From positions 1-40,473 of the IMG/VR virus record IMGVR_UViG_3300028025_003050: DNA of 40,473 nucleotides; one strand, given 5' to 3'. Position 1 is the first letter of the stretch, and every line of letters starts with the position of its first letter. The notes under the pieces were generated by a model. That model saw nothing but the letters and a program-made list of their open reading frames with translations. It was not told where the DNA came from and did not search any database. The stretch comes from a virus. Below, in pieces: positions 11,726 to 20,277 of the stretch. The translations under genes and the position numbers were made by a program.

Positions 11726-12230
11726 ACTTGAAGACTGGCTTACCAAAGCCAACGATGGACACAGCCTGTGACCTACGTAGTTTGGAGCCATTCTTCTTTT
11801 TGTATGCACGAACCTTGCGGCAAACTTCTCCGCCGTTTCGCTGGTCACCCTTCTTATCTGGGGCAGTGTTGCCTTCGATACAGGTAACTGTGCCATCGCC
11901 GTTATCCTTAACGACAATGCCAACGTGAGAGATACGGTCTACGCCGTCTCCTGGGAAATCAAAGAACACGATATCCCCTGGTAGTGGAACTGCTTCCTCT
12001 GCCTTTTCCCATTGACCCTTCTTAATGAAGGCTCCTGCTCCTGCTGGTGTGTATACACAACTAGGAATCTTGAGGCCTACCTCGTTAGCGCACCAGTTAA
12101 CAAATGATCCGCACCAAGGTTGGAAGTTAGCTTTGGTAAATGCACCGTACTTGGTTTCATTATCCTTTGGTCCCTCGATAACTCCGAGTTCACCCTTTGC
12201 TACTGCAATGAAGTCTGCTCTCTGTCCCAT
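11721..12230 (-). CDS. CHAP-domain endolysin
   Basis: 169 residues. The CHAP triad is visible: Cys40 in PWCGSFVNWC, His102 in RISHVGIVV and Glu119 in CIEGNT. CHAP enzymes cut peptide cross-links or amide bonds of peptidoglycan. The N-terminal ADFIAVAKGELGVIEG is the usual start of these phage lysins, and the C-terminal 30 residues are basic without a clear wall-binding domain. There is no signal peptide, so export depends on a holin. It is flanked on both sides by membrane-protein genes, forming a classic lysis cassette. Confidence 0.85.
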   Translation of the reverse strand: MGQRADFIAVAKGELGVIEGPKDNETKYGAFTKANFQPWCGSFVNWCANEVGLKIPSCVYTPAGAGAFIKKGQWEKAEEAVPLPGDIVFFDFPGDGVDRISHVGIVVKDNGDGTVTCIEGNTAPDKKGDQRNGGEVCRKVRAYKKKNGSKLRRSQAVSIVGFGKPVFKS

Positions 12231-12472
12231 TACTCACTCGCTTTCTTGTCAACCTTAGCGAAGGCTGCGTTGATTTCTTCTGCCGATAGGTTTCCATCTG
12301 CTAGGTAGAAACGTGCTAGTGCTTCAAGTACTCGTGCTGCACCAAGGGCACCAGCAAGTACTGCTGCCTGCCATACTTCAATACCTACTAGAGAACCAGC
12401 ACCGATAACTCCTAGTGCTTCTGCTGCAATGACTGCAAGAATTCGCATCATTACATTCTTTAATGTATCCAT
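12230..12472 (-). CDS. Holin-like membrane protein (80 aa)
   Basis: 80 residues with two hydrophobic segments (about 10-27 and 33-50), then a short soluble tail containing LSAEEINAAFAKVDKKASE. The size and two-helix layout suit a class II holin. It is joined to the endolysin gene by TAATG and to the next small membrane gene by overlapping stop/start, so the three are co-translated. Confidence 0.6.
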   Translation of the reverse strand: MDTLKNVMMRILAVIAAEALGVIGAGSLVGIEVWQAAVLAGALGAARVLEALARFYLADGNLSAEEINAAFAKVDKKASE

Positions 12473-12645
12473 TATTCGTCGTCCTTTAGATTGCGTAGAT
12501 TAAGAGTGACTCCCCAGATAATCAATGAGAATCCAATGGCATATCCAACGATTGTCTTGGCAGAACCTTCAAGGACTACCCAAGCAATGAACATACCTAG
12601 AAGAGTCCATAGCTGATTTGCTATGTCGGAGAAGAACTTCTTCAT
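12472..12645 (-). CDS. Small membrane protein of lysis cassette (57 aa)
   Basis: 57 residues, start ATG at 12645 after GGAAGTAATA. Two hydrophobic stretches (about 11-26 and 31-49) with a charged DDE end. Together with its neighbours it makes a set of four consecutive putative membrane proteins around the endolysin, so holin and anti-holin roles cannot be separated by sequence alone. Confidence 0.6.
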   Translation of the reverse strand: MKKFFSDIANQLWTLLGMFIAWVVLEGSAKTIVGYAIGFSLIIWGVTLNLRNLKDDE

Positions 12646-12647
12646 TA

Positions 12648-13811
12648 TTACTTCCTTCTATAAGCAGCGCCTGCAGCAGCAGTTGCTGCAGCACTGGTGG
12701 CTATGTTTCCTACAATTACTGATGCAACGATTACCTCTTCAGCTCGCTCACGAACTTCAGGTGGTAGGTCTGCACCTACACTGCCAAGTGCAGCGAAGGC
12801 TGCTGCTGGATCTGTGAAAAGTTCACCTAGTAGGGCAGCAGGGTCTTGTAGTAAAGCGACAGCTATTGCAACTTCTGCTGTTACTACCACTCCGTTATCT
12901 AGTGTTACCGGTGTGCTAGGTGGTAGACTTTCCAAACTAACATCATTAACACTTGGAGGTTCCGGTGCAATATCAGGTTGAGGCTCTGGCTCAGGTTCTG
13001 CGACTGGCTCAGGCAAAGGCTCAGGAGCTGGTGCAGGTGGCTCAGGCTCCACTGGGGGTGCAGGCGGCTCTTCTTCAGGAGCAGGTGCAGGCGGTTCTTC
13101 GACAGGCGGTTGCTCTTCAACAACTGGCGGCTCTTCCGCAGGTGCCGGTGGTTCCGGTGCTGGTTCAGGCTGAGGCTCAGGTTGAGGTGCTGGAGCCGGA
13201 ACAGGTGCAGGTGTTGGTTCAGGTTCAACTACCGGAGGCGGAGCAGGCACGCTAGGTGCTGGCTCAACAGGAGGTGGGGGATTTGATGTGGCTGTACTTG
13301 TGTCTACTACTGTCGGTGTCTCAGACACTGGTGTGGATGTATCTGTATTACCGGAAGCCGTCTGAGTCTCAGTACTGGAAGTCGCAGTATCAACAGGCTC
13401 GACAGGATCTGGAACAACTACGGTCTGAGTATCTTCAGTCACAGGAGTTGCAGTCTCAGTTGGACTTGGCGAAGGCGAAGGCTCTGGAGTGGGACTTACA
13501 GTAGGCTCTGGTTCTGGTGTAGGTACTACTCCGCTATAGTAACCCAAAGAAATATTGCTAAGATCATCACTGATATAAACAACGTATGGGTTTGCATATC
13601 CACCTTCACAGTAGAGTCTAGGGATGTATCCCTTGTCAGCAAAGAACTGCTGACTATTATCCCATCCAATTTGGAATGAGCGTTGCTCGCCACCTTGAGT
13701 AGCACATATAACAGTAGCGTTACCGTATGCTGCTTGTGCTGATGGACTCCAAAAGAATGAAGTACCTAGGACGATAAAGAATACTGCGTACTTACTTGCC
13801 CTTACTCTCAC
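12648..13811 (-). CDS. Secreted Pro/Glu-rich wall-spanning-type protein
   Basis: About 387 residues from the GTG at 13811; a TTG at 13847 would add 12. The N-terminus (RVRASKYAVFFIVLGTSF... ending SAQA|AYG) is a clear Sec signal peptide. A small Cys-containing domain follows (to about residue 95), then over 200 residues of Pro/Glu/Thr/Ala repeats (PEPEPTVSPTPEPSPSPSP and PAPAPQPEPQPEPAP-like), and a C-terminal Ala-rich helical domain (DPAALLGELFTDPAAAFAAL...PPEVRERAEEV) ending in a hydrophobic segment with a basic tail. Extended Pro-rich proteins can span the cell wall. Its place in the lysis cassette suggests a role in envelope disruption, but it could be a virion or surface protein. Confidence 0.65.
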   Translation of the reverse strand: MRVRASKYAVFFIVLGTSFFWSPSAQAAYGNATVICATQGGEQRSFQIGWDNSQQFFADKGYIPRLYCEGGYANPYVVYISDDLSNISLGYYSGVVPTPEPEPTVSPTPEPSPSPSPTETATPVTEDTQTVVVPDPVEPVDTATSSTETQTASGNTDTSTPVSETPTVVDTSTATSNPPPPVEPAPSVPAPPPVVEPEPTPAPVPAPAPQPEPQPEPAPEPPAPAEEPPVVEEQPPVEEPPAPAPEEEPPAPPVEPEPPAPAPEPLPEPVAEPEPEPQPDIAPEPPSVNDVSLESLPPSTPVTLDNGVVVTAEVAIAVALLQDPAALLGELFTDPAAAFAALGSVGADLPPEVRERAEEVIVASVIVGNIATSAAATAAAGAAYRRK

Positions 13812-14016
13812 AGAGGATAAGGTAAATCTGGTCAACGCGTTGTTCAACTCTGTCCAATCTTTCGCTGTTGATGTTAACTGCGTCCCTCATTGAACCGCCA
13901 CCATTCGGCTTAAGTTCTTCTAGGTAGTGTTTGACTAGCCATTTAATAGCTGCAATAAATGCGCCAATGATTGTTAGTATCGCAACTGCTATCGTTGCGT
14001 AGTCTTGTGGCTGCAT
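13792..14016 (-). CDS. Membrane-anchored coiled-coil protein of lysis cassette (74 aa)
   Basis: 74 residues. One N-terminal membrane segment (about 8-26), then KWLVKHYLEELKPNGGGSMRD and a coiled coil (ERLDRVEQRVDQIYLIL). The 'LKPNGG.S.RD' linker is one I recall from small actinobacteriophage proteins beside lysins, and the layout resembles XhlA-type holin partners. It overlaps the start region of the Pro-rich gene by 20 to 56 bases depending on its start. Confidence 0.6.
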   Translation of the reverse strand: MQPQDYATIAVAILTIIGAFIAAIKWLVKHYLEELKPNGGGSMRDAVNINSERLDRVEQRVDQIYLILCESKGK

Positions 14017-15920
14017 TAGACCGTCCTTATAGTTACTAGGAGCGTGCCACCAAATCCAGAGAAGCGCTTATCTTCTGGTGTCTTATTGATGAAGTCCATC
14101 TCTTCAATGATACCTAGGTATGACTCACCTGTTCTAAAGTCTTGAACACGGATGGTGTCACCTACGTTTTCAATCTGCTCTAGTTGAGACATACGTGCAT
14201 AGGCAGATCCTTCGTATCCAACTTCGTTGCTAAACTTATCACTCTCGTGGTCATAGCAGAATACTGGGTACTGAATCAAGCGCTGACGTGGTACTGCAGG
14301 CAATGACTTTAACTGGTAGCCAGTAAATAGTGGCCCCTTAGTAGAGTCTGTAGTTGACCTAGACATAGTGAACTTAAAGCCAAGGTACTCTTGTGAAGTA
14401 GTTGGATAGTTCACGTTAATCTCAGGTACAGTCTCGCCTTGCGAGAAGACACCAATAGAGTACTCAGTATCTGTTGAGTCGATAGACTTAATGTTAATGC
14501 CACCATTGGTAGTATCAATACGAGCCTGTAGCAGTTTGTAAATCTTAGTTTCAAGTGTGTTGTAACGGATGTAACCGGTACGTAGGTAGCCTTCAGGTAC
14601 CAAGGTCGTAGCCTCAGCCCAGACGTTATTACCTGTGGCAAATGCTGCTCGGTCTGAGTTACCAAAGAAGGCAACCTGAGATGCAGTTGCGCTAGTACCA
14701 GTTGCAATAAGGTCCCAAGCCCAAGGGAAATACAGAGCACCAGCAACAACAGTTGTAGCTAGGTCAGTGCGAACTAGCCCTGCCTCACCGTCTACCTTTG
14801 TTGCAAGATAGGCATAGCTATCCTTGAAAGCAATAGAAGTACAGGCAGCATCTCTATAGAGCAATGGCCCATACTGGACATCTCCAGTTGCATCAGCAAC
14901 GCCAACTCTAAAGCCAGCACTGGTTGCAAGAATTGCATAGGTACCAAGGTACACGTCAAAGTCATTGATGTACTCACCAAGTGGCATATCAATAACTACA
15001 GTAGGTGTTTCAAGAGTTGGAAAACCTAAAGAGTTAGGAGTTGTTGTATCTAGGGTAATCTTAAATACAGATGACGATGTTCCGTTAGGATCATAGCCAG
15101 AGATATAGATAGCCTGTGGTCCTTCAGAGATGCTAGACCATACCCACGATGAATTAGGATGGGTATACAAAGCAGTAGGTAATGAACCGCCAGAGTGATT
15201 AGCATTGAGTTCATAGATAGATGCACCGATAGCAGCAATAAGGCGCTGCTTCACATAGCGGATAGTGGCACGAGTGGTACCAGATGCGTTATAGATTTCA
15301 GCATCGGCAGGTGTAGTACCGACTGAACCTCTGTGAACGTGTGTACCGTTAATGAAATAATAGTTAGTGCCGTTAGTAGTAAGGCTGTAGATAGTTGATG
15401 GCGTACCAGCCTGAGTGATAGTTGTTGAACTACCTGCGCTGGTAATCTTCTTAAGCGCACTACCGTCTGTAACAAAGATGCAGTCATTGGTACCATCATT
15501 GACACCGATTAACTGAGCAGGTGCAGAGCCTGTATAGAAGTTGGCTGTATCGTTAAGTAGCGTAGCCTGTCCTCTAGTCCAAACATCTATACCTTTAGAT
15601 TCTGTGTACTGAAAGCGCAGTGACTCTTCTTGGATAGGCTCGAAATACTTAATCCCCGCTCCTAAGTGGAACGAGGATTGACTTCTAACCCACCAACCGG
15701 TGAGCGTCTGCTCACCAGGTTCACGAGTCTGGTCAATCTGTTGCTTGCGATACTGAGCAGTTACACGGCGATAAGGTTGCTCATCGGATGCAGCAAGAAA
15801 GAATGGCAGCGCTGCGAAGGCTACCTCGTATGCTGGTCCAGTTGGAGTATAGGAAGTAGATCCCGCAGGGTTGGAAAGAACATATGGAATGCCCTCGGTA
15901 ATGTCATCGCCATAAGGCAT
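14016..15920 (-). CDS. Tail protein, probable beta-rich nozzle or hub
   Basis: 634 residues, beta-rich, with repeated short blades (for example DCIFVTDGSALKKITSAG, YYFINGTHVHRG, QAIYISGYDPNG, AYLATKVDGEAGLV) that suggest a propeller-like middle region. The N-terminus (MPYGDDITEGIPYV...) and C-terminus have no enzymatic motif. Size, beta content and place between fibre and lysis genes suit a tail nozzle or hub such as the gp12-type of podoviruses. The exact structural role is inferred. Confidence 0.55.
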   Translation of the reverse strand: MPYGDDITEGIPYVLSNPAGSTSYTPTGPAYEVAFAALPFFLAASDEQPYRRVTAQYRKQQIDQTREPGEQTLTGWWVRSQSSFHLGAGIKYFEPIQEESLRFQYTESKGIDVWTRGQATLLNDTANFYTGSAPAQLIGVNDGTNDCIFVTDGSALKKITSAGSSTTITQAGTPSTIYSLTTNGTNYYFINGTHVHRGSVGTTPADAEIYNASGTTRATIRYVKQRLIAAIGASIYELNANHSGGSLPTALYTHPNSSWVWSSISEGPQAIYISGYDPNGTSSSVFKITLDTTTPNSLGFPTLETPTVVIDMPLGEYINDFDVYLGTYAILATSAGFRVGVADATGDVQYGPLLYRDAACTSIAFKDSYAYLATKVDGEAGLVRTDLATTVVAGALYFPWAWDLIATGTSATASQVAFFGNSDRAAFATGNNVWAEATTLVPEGYLRTGYIRYNTLETKIYKLLQARIDTTNGGINIKSIDSTDTEYSIGVFSQGETVPEINVNYPTTSQEYLGFKFTMSRSTTDSTKGPLFTGYQLKSLPAVPRQRLIQYPVFCYDHESDKFSNEVGYEGSAYARMSQLEQIENVGDTIRVQDFRTGESYLGIIEEMDFINKTPEDKRFSGFGGTLLVTIRTV

Positions 15921-15929
15921 TGTTGCTCC

Positions 15930-16160
15930 TTAGTTGTTGGTAAGTGCTGCTACTTCTTCGCCTGTAAGTCCAAGTGCTGCGAGCTTTGCCTGTGCTGATA
16001 ACTTTGCATCAGCCTTAGCAGCCTCTGCTGCTTCACGCTCTGCTCGCTCAATCTCTGCAGCCTGTGCATCTACTGCACGCTGTTCAATCTCTTCCGGTGT
16101 AAGGTCCACATAAGTCTGTGTTCCTTTAGCAAGGTCTACGATCAGTTTCTTATCAGCCAT
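15930..16160 (-). CDS. Small coiled-coil tail-associated protein (76 aa)
   Basis: 76 residues. After a short beta-like start (KKLIVDLAKGTQTYVDLTPEE) comes a long Ala/Glu helix (EQRAVDAQAAEIERAEREAA), ending in an acidic stretch. Short proteins with this order accompany tail fibres in many aquatic phages and are thought to be fibre adaptors or chaperones. It overlaps the upstream gene by eight bases. Confidence 0.55.
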   Translation of the reverse strand: MADKKLIVDLAKGTQTYVDLTPEEIEQRAVDAQAAEIERAEREAAEAAKADAKLSAQAKLAALGLTGEEVAALTNN

Positions 16161-16473
16161 TTATTTCTTCTCCTCTGATGATTACGTGTGTGGCATCTGG
16201 ACAAGACCAGGTGCAAGTTTCTTCGTCAAAGACCACCTGATCTGGGTGGCACTCTGGCTTAGGTGCAATGAACGCATCGTGCTGTTCACTGTATGTATAT
16301 CCGATACCTGCATAGTTCTTACGGATGCGTGCGTTGTAACTGGTCTGTACCCAAGTACCACCAAGTCCCAACTCGTTAGCCAAGTAATCTTGGATACGAT
16401 GCTCTTGTTCGTTCGGTACTACTAGCACTCGAACTACTACATTATTGCCGTCAATCTCTGCTGCGTGAGCCAT
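16153..16473 (-). CDS. MAH-type conserved tail-associated protein (106 aa)
   Basis: I chose the ATG at 16473 (MAHAAEIDGNNVVVRVLVV); the longer upstream reading is only the out-of-frame shadow of the Gly-rich fibre. The rest reads WVQTSYNARIRKNYAGIGYTY, then DAFIAPKPECHP and TCTWSCP. This sequence closely matches, from memory, a protein widespread in cyanophages and pelagiphages, usually near tail fibres and without known function. Its presence here supports an aquatic origin. Confidence 0.75.
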   Translation of the reverse strand: MAHAAEIDGNNVVVRVLVVPNEQEHRIQDYLANELGLGGTWVQTSYNARIRKNYAGIGYTYSEQHDAFIAPKPECHPDQVVFDEETCTWSCPDATHVIIRGEEING

Positions 16474-16486
16474 ATCTTTTCTCCCT

Positions 16487-17881
16487 TTAAGCCATTGCGT
16501 AACGAATAATAACAATACCTGAACCGCCAGCGCCGGATGTACCAAAGCCACCTTCGACACCGCCACCACCACCACCAGTGTTAATTGTTGCTGGTGTAGC
16601 TGTGAAGCCTGTACTTGCAGAGCTTCCTGCTCCACCACCACCGGAGCCACCTGTGCTTGAGCCACCAGTTCCACCTTGTGCACCACCACCACCGCCACCG
16701 GCTATGTAGTAGGTACCGGAAACATTCTGACCAGCATTAGTTGCAGACAACCAAGAACTAAAAGCACTTGTTCCAACACCGCCATTATTCCAAGCGTTGT
16801 TACCTGTTCCTGCTGCACCGGCACCACCGCCTGATGCTCCGTAAACTGTTGTTGTTGCAGCAGCAGAGTTACCACCAGCAAAACCGTATGCTGTTTCTCC
16901 TGCACCCGCAGTTTGATTAGATGCACCACCTGAAGCTGTACCTGAATCTATTGCGCGAGAACCGCCACCTGATCCACCAGTTTTTCCTGGTATTCCACCG
17001 TTGTTAGACCAGCCACCGCCACCACCGCCACCTTTGGCGGTTAGTGATATTCCAGAACCAGTAATGGTTGTATCTGTTCCAGTATTTCCAGCACTATCTG
17101 ATGATATAGCAGCGCCACCAGCGCCGATAGTTACTGTGTATGAACTTGCTGTTACTGAAGCAGATGGCTTGTATAGAACTCCACCAGCACCTGCACCACC
17201 ACCACGTCCAACACCGCCTGAGCCACCACCTGCGACAGTTAAAATGTCACAGGATAAAGTTACTTGTGGAACAAATGTATCTGTAGTGCGGAATACGTGG
17301 TACCAGTAAGTGTTGTCTGTGTAGATAGAACCGCCTACTGCCTTTGGAGCAATAGTAGGTTCAGTGCCTACTGCTGCTAGGCCATATAGCGAGAAGGTGC
17401 TGTTGGCAAGGATGTTTGAACTTGTAAATGAAGATAAAGTAATAGATGTAATTGCTGCAGTATTAGACCACAAACCAGCAACCATATCTTGATAACCAGT
17501 TGTCGCATTGTTTTCTGAAACGGAGTCTCCAGATGCAGATTTATAGTTAGCACTTGTATAATTTGGAATGTAAATTTCACCATTGCTAAATGTGTTTGCA
17601 GTAGCAGTTGCTCCTGGAACCCAAGAAAGTTCTTGTTCAGTTGCTGAACTATAAGATGCTGCCGAAGAACCGTTGCCATAAATTGCACGCTGACTGTATC
17701 CAGTAGAACTTCCATTGTATTTAACAATAAGGGTATCTACAGGCTGACCGCTTCTATCAGTTCTTGCAGAGATGACAATCTTCAAATCGGTATAGCCCGA
17801 TTGTGGGATGTTGGAGAATGTGACGCTTGCTGTTGCAGCGTTGAGTTCGATGCGCTCGAGCAAAACATAGTTGCTTGGCAT
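16487..17881 (-). CDS. Gly-rich tail fibre protein A
   Basis: 464 residues. Residues about 1-170 are a beta-rich domain (SVTFSNIPQSGYTDLKIVI; NGSSTGYSQRAIYGNGSSA; AAITSITLSSF; STFSLYGLA), repeated in the two fibre genes upstream. A short TYWYHVF...F linker follows, then about 260 residues dominated by Gly with Ala/Ser, ending GGAGGSGIVIIRYAMA. Gly-rich tips of this type are found in tail fibres of marine phages, where the Gly loops can contact receptors. It is probably a receptor-binding fibre. Confidence 0.7.
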   Translation of the reverse strand: MPSNYVLLERIELNAATASVTFSNIPQSGYTDLKIVISARTDRSGQPVDTLIVKYNGSSTGYSQRAIYGNGSSAASYSSATEQELSWVPGATATANTFSNGEIYIPNYTSANYKSASGDSVSENNATTGYQDMVAGLWSNTAAITSITLSSFTSSNILANSTFSLYGLAAVGTEPTIAPKAVGGSIYTDNTYWYHVFRTTDTFVPQVTLSCDILTVAGGGSGGVGRGGGAGAGGVLYKPSASVTASSYTVTIGAGGAAISSDSAGNTGTDTTITGSGISLTAKGGGGGGGWSNNGGIPGKTGGSGGGSRAIDSGTASGGASNQTAGAGETAYGFAGGNSAAATTTVYGASGGGAGAAGTGNNAWNNGGVGTSAFSSWLSATNAGQNVSGTYYIAGGGGGGAQGGTGGSSTGGSGGGGAGSSASTGFTATPATINTGGGGGGVEGGFGTSGAGGSGIVIIRYAMA

Positions 17882-18429
17882 TACTTACCCACCTTTACTA
17901 ACAACTCAGGAGCGTACAGCTCTAGGATTTCTATTGCGTATTTCACTTTATCCTCTGCTCTCTGACCTGATGGTTGTGAAGTATTCCACAACTCTAAGTT
18001 CTCAATACGGTTATCTTTCTTGTCACCGTTAATATGGTGGATGTTCTCGCCCTTAACTAAGGGTCTGCCAAGATGCTCAAACATTACTAGGCGATGTTCT
18101 GCCACTAGCCCACCCTTACGTGCTATTGGATGTCCTGGTAAATGCAATGTTACGTACCCACCAATTTCAAATCCATCTAAACGAATTCTACTTTTAAGAG
18201 GATCACCGTATATCCAATTAGCTTGGTAGTGCTTACCGCACATACCCTTAGCAAGGTGCTTGTTAGTACAATCATCTACTTCACATAAGCGAGTAGCAGG
18301 TCTGCCTTTATTAAGGTCACCGTGTACATTAAGCCTGCGCTTGTGCATAGGACATAGCCCGTGAGTTCTACCGGAGATAGTTTTACCGCAGTCTTCAACT
18401 GAACAAATTTCAGCGTAGTTAGCTGCCAT
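17881..18429 (-). CDS. HNH homing endonuclease inserted in fibre locus
   Basis: 182 residues. The N-terminal part has two CxxC-type zinc knuckles (CSVEDCGKTI and CEVDDCTNKH, each followed by C.MH or CGKHY). The HNH core is VAEHRLVMFEHLGRPL, then ENIHHINGDKKDNRIENLEL. This is the typical free-standing homing nuclease of phages. It lies between two paralogous fibre genes and is unrelated to them; the upstream fibre gene stops 12 bases earlier. Its presence probably reflects a mobile gene invasion. Confidence 0.85.
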   Translation of the reverse strand: MAANYAEICSVEDCGKTISGRTHGLCPMHKRRLNVHGDLNKGRPATRLCEVDDCTNKHLAKGMCGKHYQANWIYGDPLKSRIRLDGFEIGGYVTLHLPGHPIARKGGLVAEHRLVMFEHLGRPLVKGENIHHINGDKKDNRIENLELWNTSQPSGQRAEDKVKYAIEILELYAPELLVKVGK

Positions 18430-18441
18430 TATCTATTCTCC

Positions 18442-19716
18442 CTATTTCGCATATCGAATGATGACAATACCTGAACCACCGTTGCCGCCAGCATTAACAC
18501 CGCCACCACCGCCACCACCTAGGTTAGTTGTTCCATTAACTCCATCACCAGTGCTAACACCGGCACCACCACCACCTGCGCCACCTGCTGCTGGTGTAGC
18601 TCCAAAGTTTCCACCACCGCCGCCGCCACCGGCGTATGTAACAGATGTTCCTGACAAAGAACTTGCTGTTCCAGCGCCACCGACACCACAATTAGTAGTA
18701 GTGCCTGTGCCACCTACAGCGCCAGCACCGCCGCCGCCACCAGTACCAAGATTGTTTGATGTGGTTGATCCACCACCGTTATTGCCTTGTGATGGAGATG
18801 TAGAAGGTGTATTTCCTGAACCTACGGTTCGATTGTAGTTACCACCACCACCTGATCCACCATTATTTGCATCTACGCCACCGGAAGCAAAAACACCGCT
18901 TGCTGCGCCGCCACCTGTAGAAGTAAAGGAATTAAATACAGAGTCGCTTCCATTAGTGCCTTTAGATGAAGCAACACCTGATCCACCAGCGCCAACAAGA
19001 ACTTGATATATTCCTGCTGCAATGCTTTGTGCAGTTGCCGTTCTAAATCCACCAGCACCGCCACCGGCTCCACCACTACCGCCACCGGCTCCACCGCCAG
19101 CAACTACTAGATAATCACAAGAAAGTGTTTGGTTAGGTACAAAGTTGCCTGACATTGTAAATGCGTGATACCAATAAGTTGCATCGGATGTGACAGTTCC
19201 ACCAGTTGCTTTAGGTGTCGCATCACCAGCATTTGAGACACCGTATAACGAAAATGTTGATCCTGCGGGAATATCTCCACCATCACCAGTAATTGTGATG
19301 ATATTGATTGCAGCAGTAGAACGCCACTGACTAACAAGAGCTACGCTATAAACACTTGCATCACTGTATCTAGTTAAAAATATTTTGTTTGTAGTGGTGT
19401 TTGAATAGTTACTAAATTGAGTGATTGTCTGATAAACACCGCCACCGCCGGTTGTCAAAGACATATAAGCCTTATTTTCGTTGGATGCTCTGCCCGATGT
19501 TGCGCTAGAACCATCGCCTATGAGTTGAGTTCTTGAGTAGTTTGATCCTGAATCTACTGAGGAATTTCCTACTCGATAAAATAAAGACCTAGTATTTGTA
19601 GAATTTGCTACTATAACCAAATCAGTATAAACCTGACTGATACCACTAAAAGTAATTGAAGGAGTAGCAGTTGCTACTGTTACCTTATCAAGTGCCACAT
19701 AAGTATTAGTTGCCAT
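18442..19716 (-). CDS. Gly-rich tail fibre protein B
   Basis: 424 residues, a paralogue of the fibre at 16487-17881. The N-terminal domain (ATPSITFSGISQVYTDLVIV; SNYSRTQLIGDGSSA; STAAINIITITGDG; STFSLYGVS) is followed by TYWYHAFTMSGNFVPNQTL and a long Gly-rich region ending GGSGIVIIRYAK. The shared domain order and end motif indicate duplication; the Gly-rich halves differ in detail, as expected for receptor-binding tips under selection. Confidence 0.7.
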   Translation of the reverse strand: MATNTYVALDKVTVATATPSITFSGISQVYTDLVIVANSTNTRSLFYRVGNSSVDSGSNYSRTQLIGDGSSATSGRASNENKAYMSLTTGGGGVYQTITQFSNYSNTTTNKIFLTRYSDASVYSVALVSQWRSTAAINIITITGDGGDIPAGSTFSLYGVSNAGDATPKATGGTVTSDATYWYHAFTMSGNFVPNQTLSCDYLVVAGGGAGGGSGGAGGGAGGFRTATAQSIAAGIYQVLVGAGGSGVASSKGTNGSDSVFNSFTSTGGGAASGVFASGGVDANNGGSGGGGNYNRTVGSGNTPSTSPSQGNNGGGSTTSNNLGTGGGGGAGAVGGTGTTTNCGVGGAGTASSLSGTSVTYAGGGGGGGNFGATPAAGGAGGGGAGVSTGDGVNGTTNLGGGGGGGVNAGGNGGSGIVIIRYAK

Positions 19717-20277
19717 TTATTTCACCCCGTATAATGCAAACTGTGTATATTGAACCCAGTTATTAGAACAAGCAAGTGTTATTGATGTCACGGCAGAAGT
19801 TGAGCGCCAGTTGCCGGAGCGAATTCCTACTGTACCACTTGAGTTGTCTTCATAACCCCAAAGGCTTCTTACAGTTTTAAATTTATTTACATTTGCATAA
19901 TCTAAAACATCAATAATAAAGCCACCAAAAGCATTAGCATTATTATTTGCTGCTGTTTGATCTACAATTCTCATATATGTAGATGATGTTCCACCATTAG
20001 AAGTTGGCGATGAGCCATTACCATTTAATTGATGCCAGGAATAGTTAGAACTTGTATCTGAATTAAATTGCATATTTGTTTGGTCATAGGAATATGCTCC
20101 CGAAGCTCGACTAATGCCACGAATTTGCAAGTGTTTGTAGCCAGTTGGTATGCCAGCAAAGTTTATACTTGCAACTCCACCTGAAGGTACAGTTACAGTA
20201 GCCAAAGCATCATAGGCACCAGCAGGTGCCCAAAGGTGTCCTGATATCTGTGAAGCCATAATTCCTAGAATTGGCAT
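19717..20277 (-). CDS. Tail fibre-like protein, domain without Gly-rich tip
   Basis: 186 residues. It is a third copy of the fibre N-terminal domain: VASINFAGIPTGYKHLQIRG, SWHQLNGNGSSPTSN, STSAVTSITLACSN and FALYGVK match the corresponding segments of the two Gly-rich fibres, but the protein stops where their Gly-rich parts begin. It may be a shorter fibre or a domain donor for recombination. A start at 20259 is also possible; the TAATG junction at 20277 favours the longer form. Confidence 0.65.
   Translation of the reverse strand: MPILGIMASQISGHLWAPAGAYDALATVTVPSGGVASINFAGIPTGYKHLQIRGISRASGAYSYDQTNMQFNSDTSSNYSWHQLNGNGSSPTSNGGTSSTYMRIVDQTAANNNANAFGGFIIDVLDYANVNKFKTVRSLWGYEDNSSGTVGIRSGNWRSTSAVTSITLACSNNWVQYTQFALYGVK

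Noticed and set aside
12905-13504. Several ORFs of 80-107 residues on both strands inside the Pro-rich gene
   Set aside because: They are shadows of the repetitive PEP/APAP coding sequence and have low-complexity Leu/Gln/Arg composition without starts or ribosome sites.
16474-16698. Upstream extension of the MAH-type tail protein
   Set aside because: The extra 75 residues are low-complexity Val/Gln and lie out of frame in the fibre gene; the ATG at 16473 starts the recognisable conserved sequence.
17001-17309. Pro-rich plus-strand ORF (PPPPPPLAV...)
   Set aside because: It is the complement of Gly-rich fibre codons (GGN read as CCN); the same holds for the plus-strand ORFs at 18458-18838 and 23370-24101.
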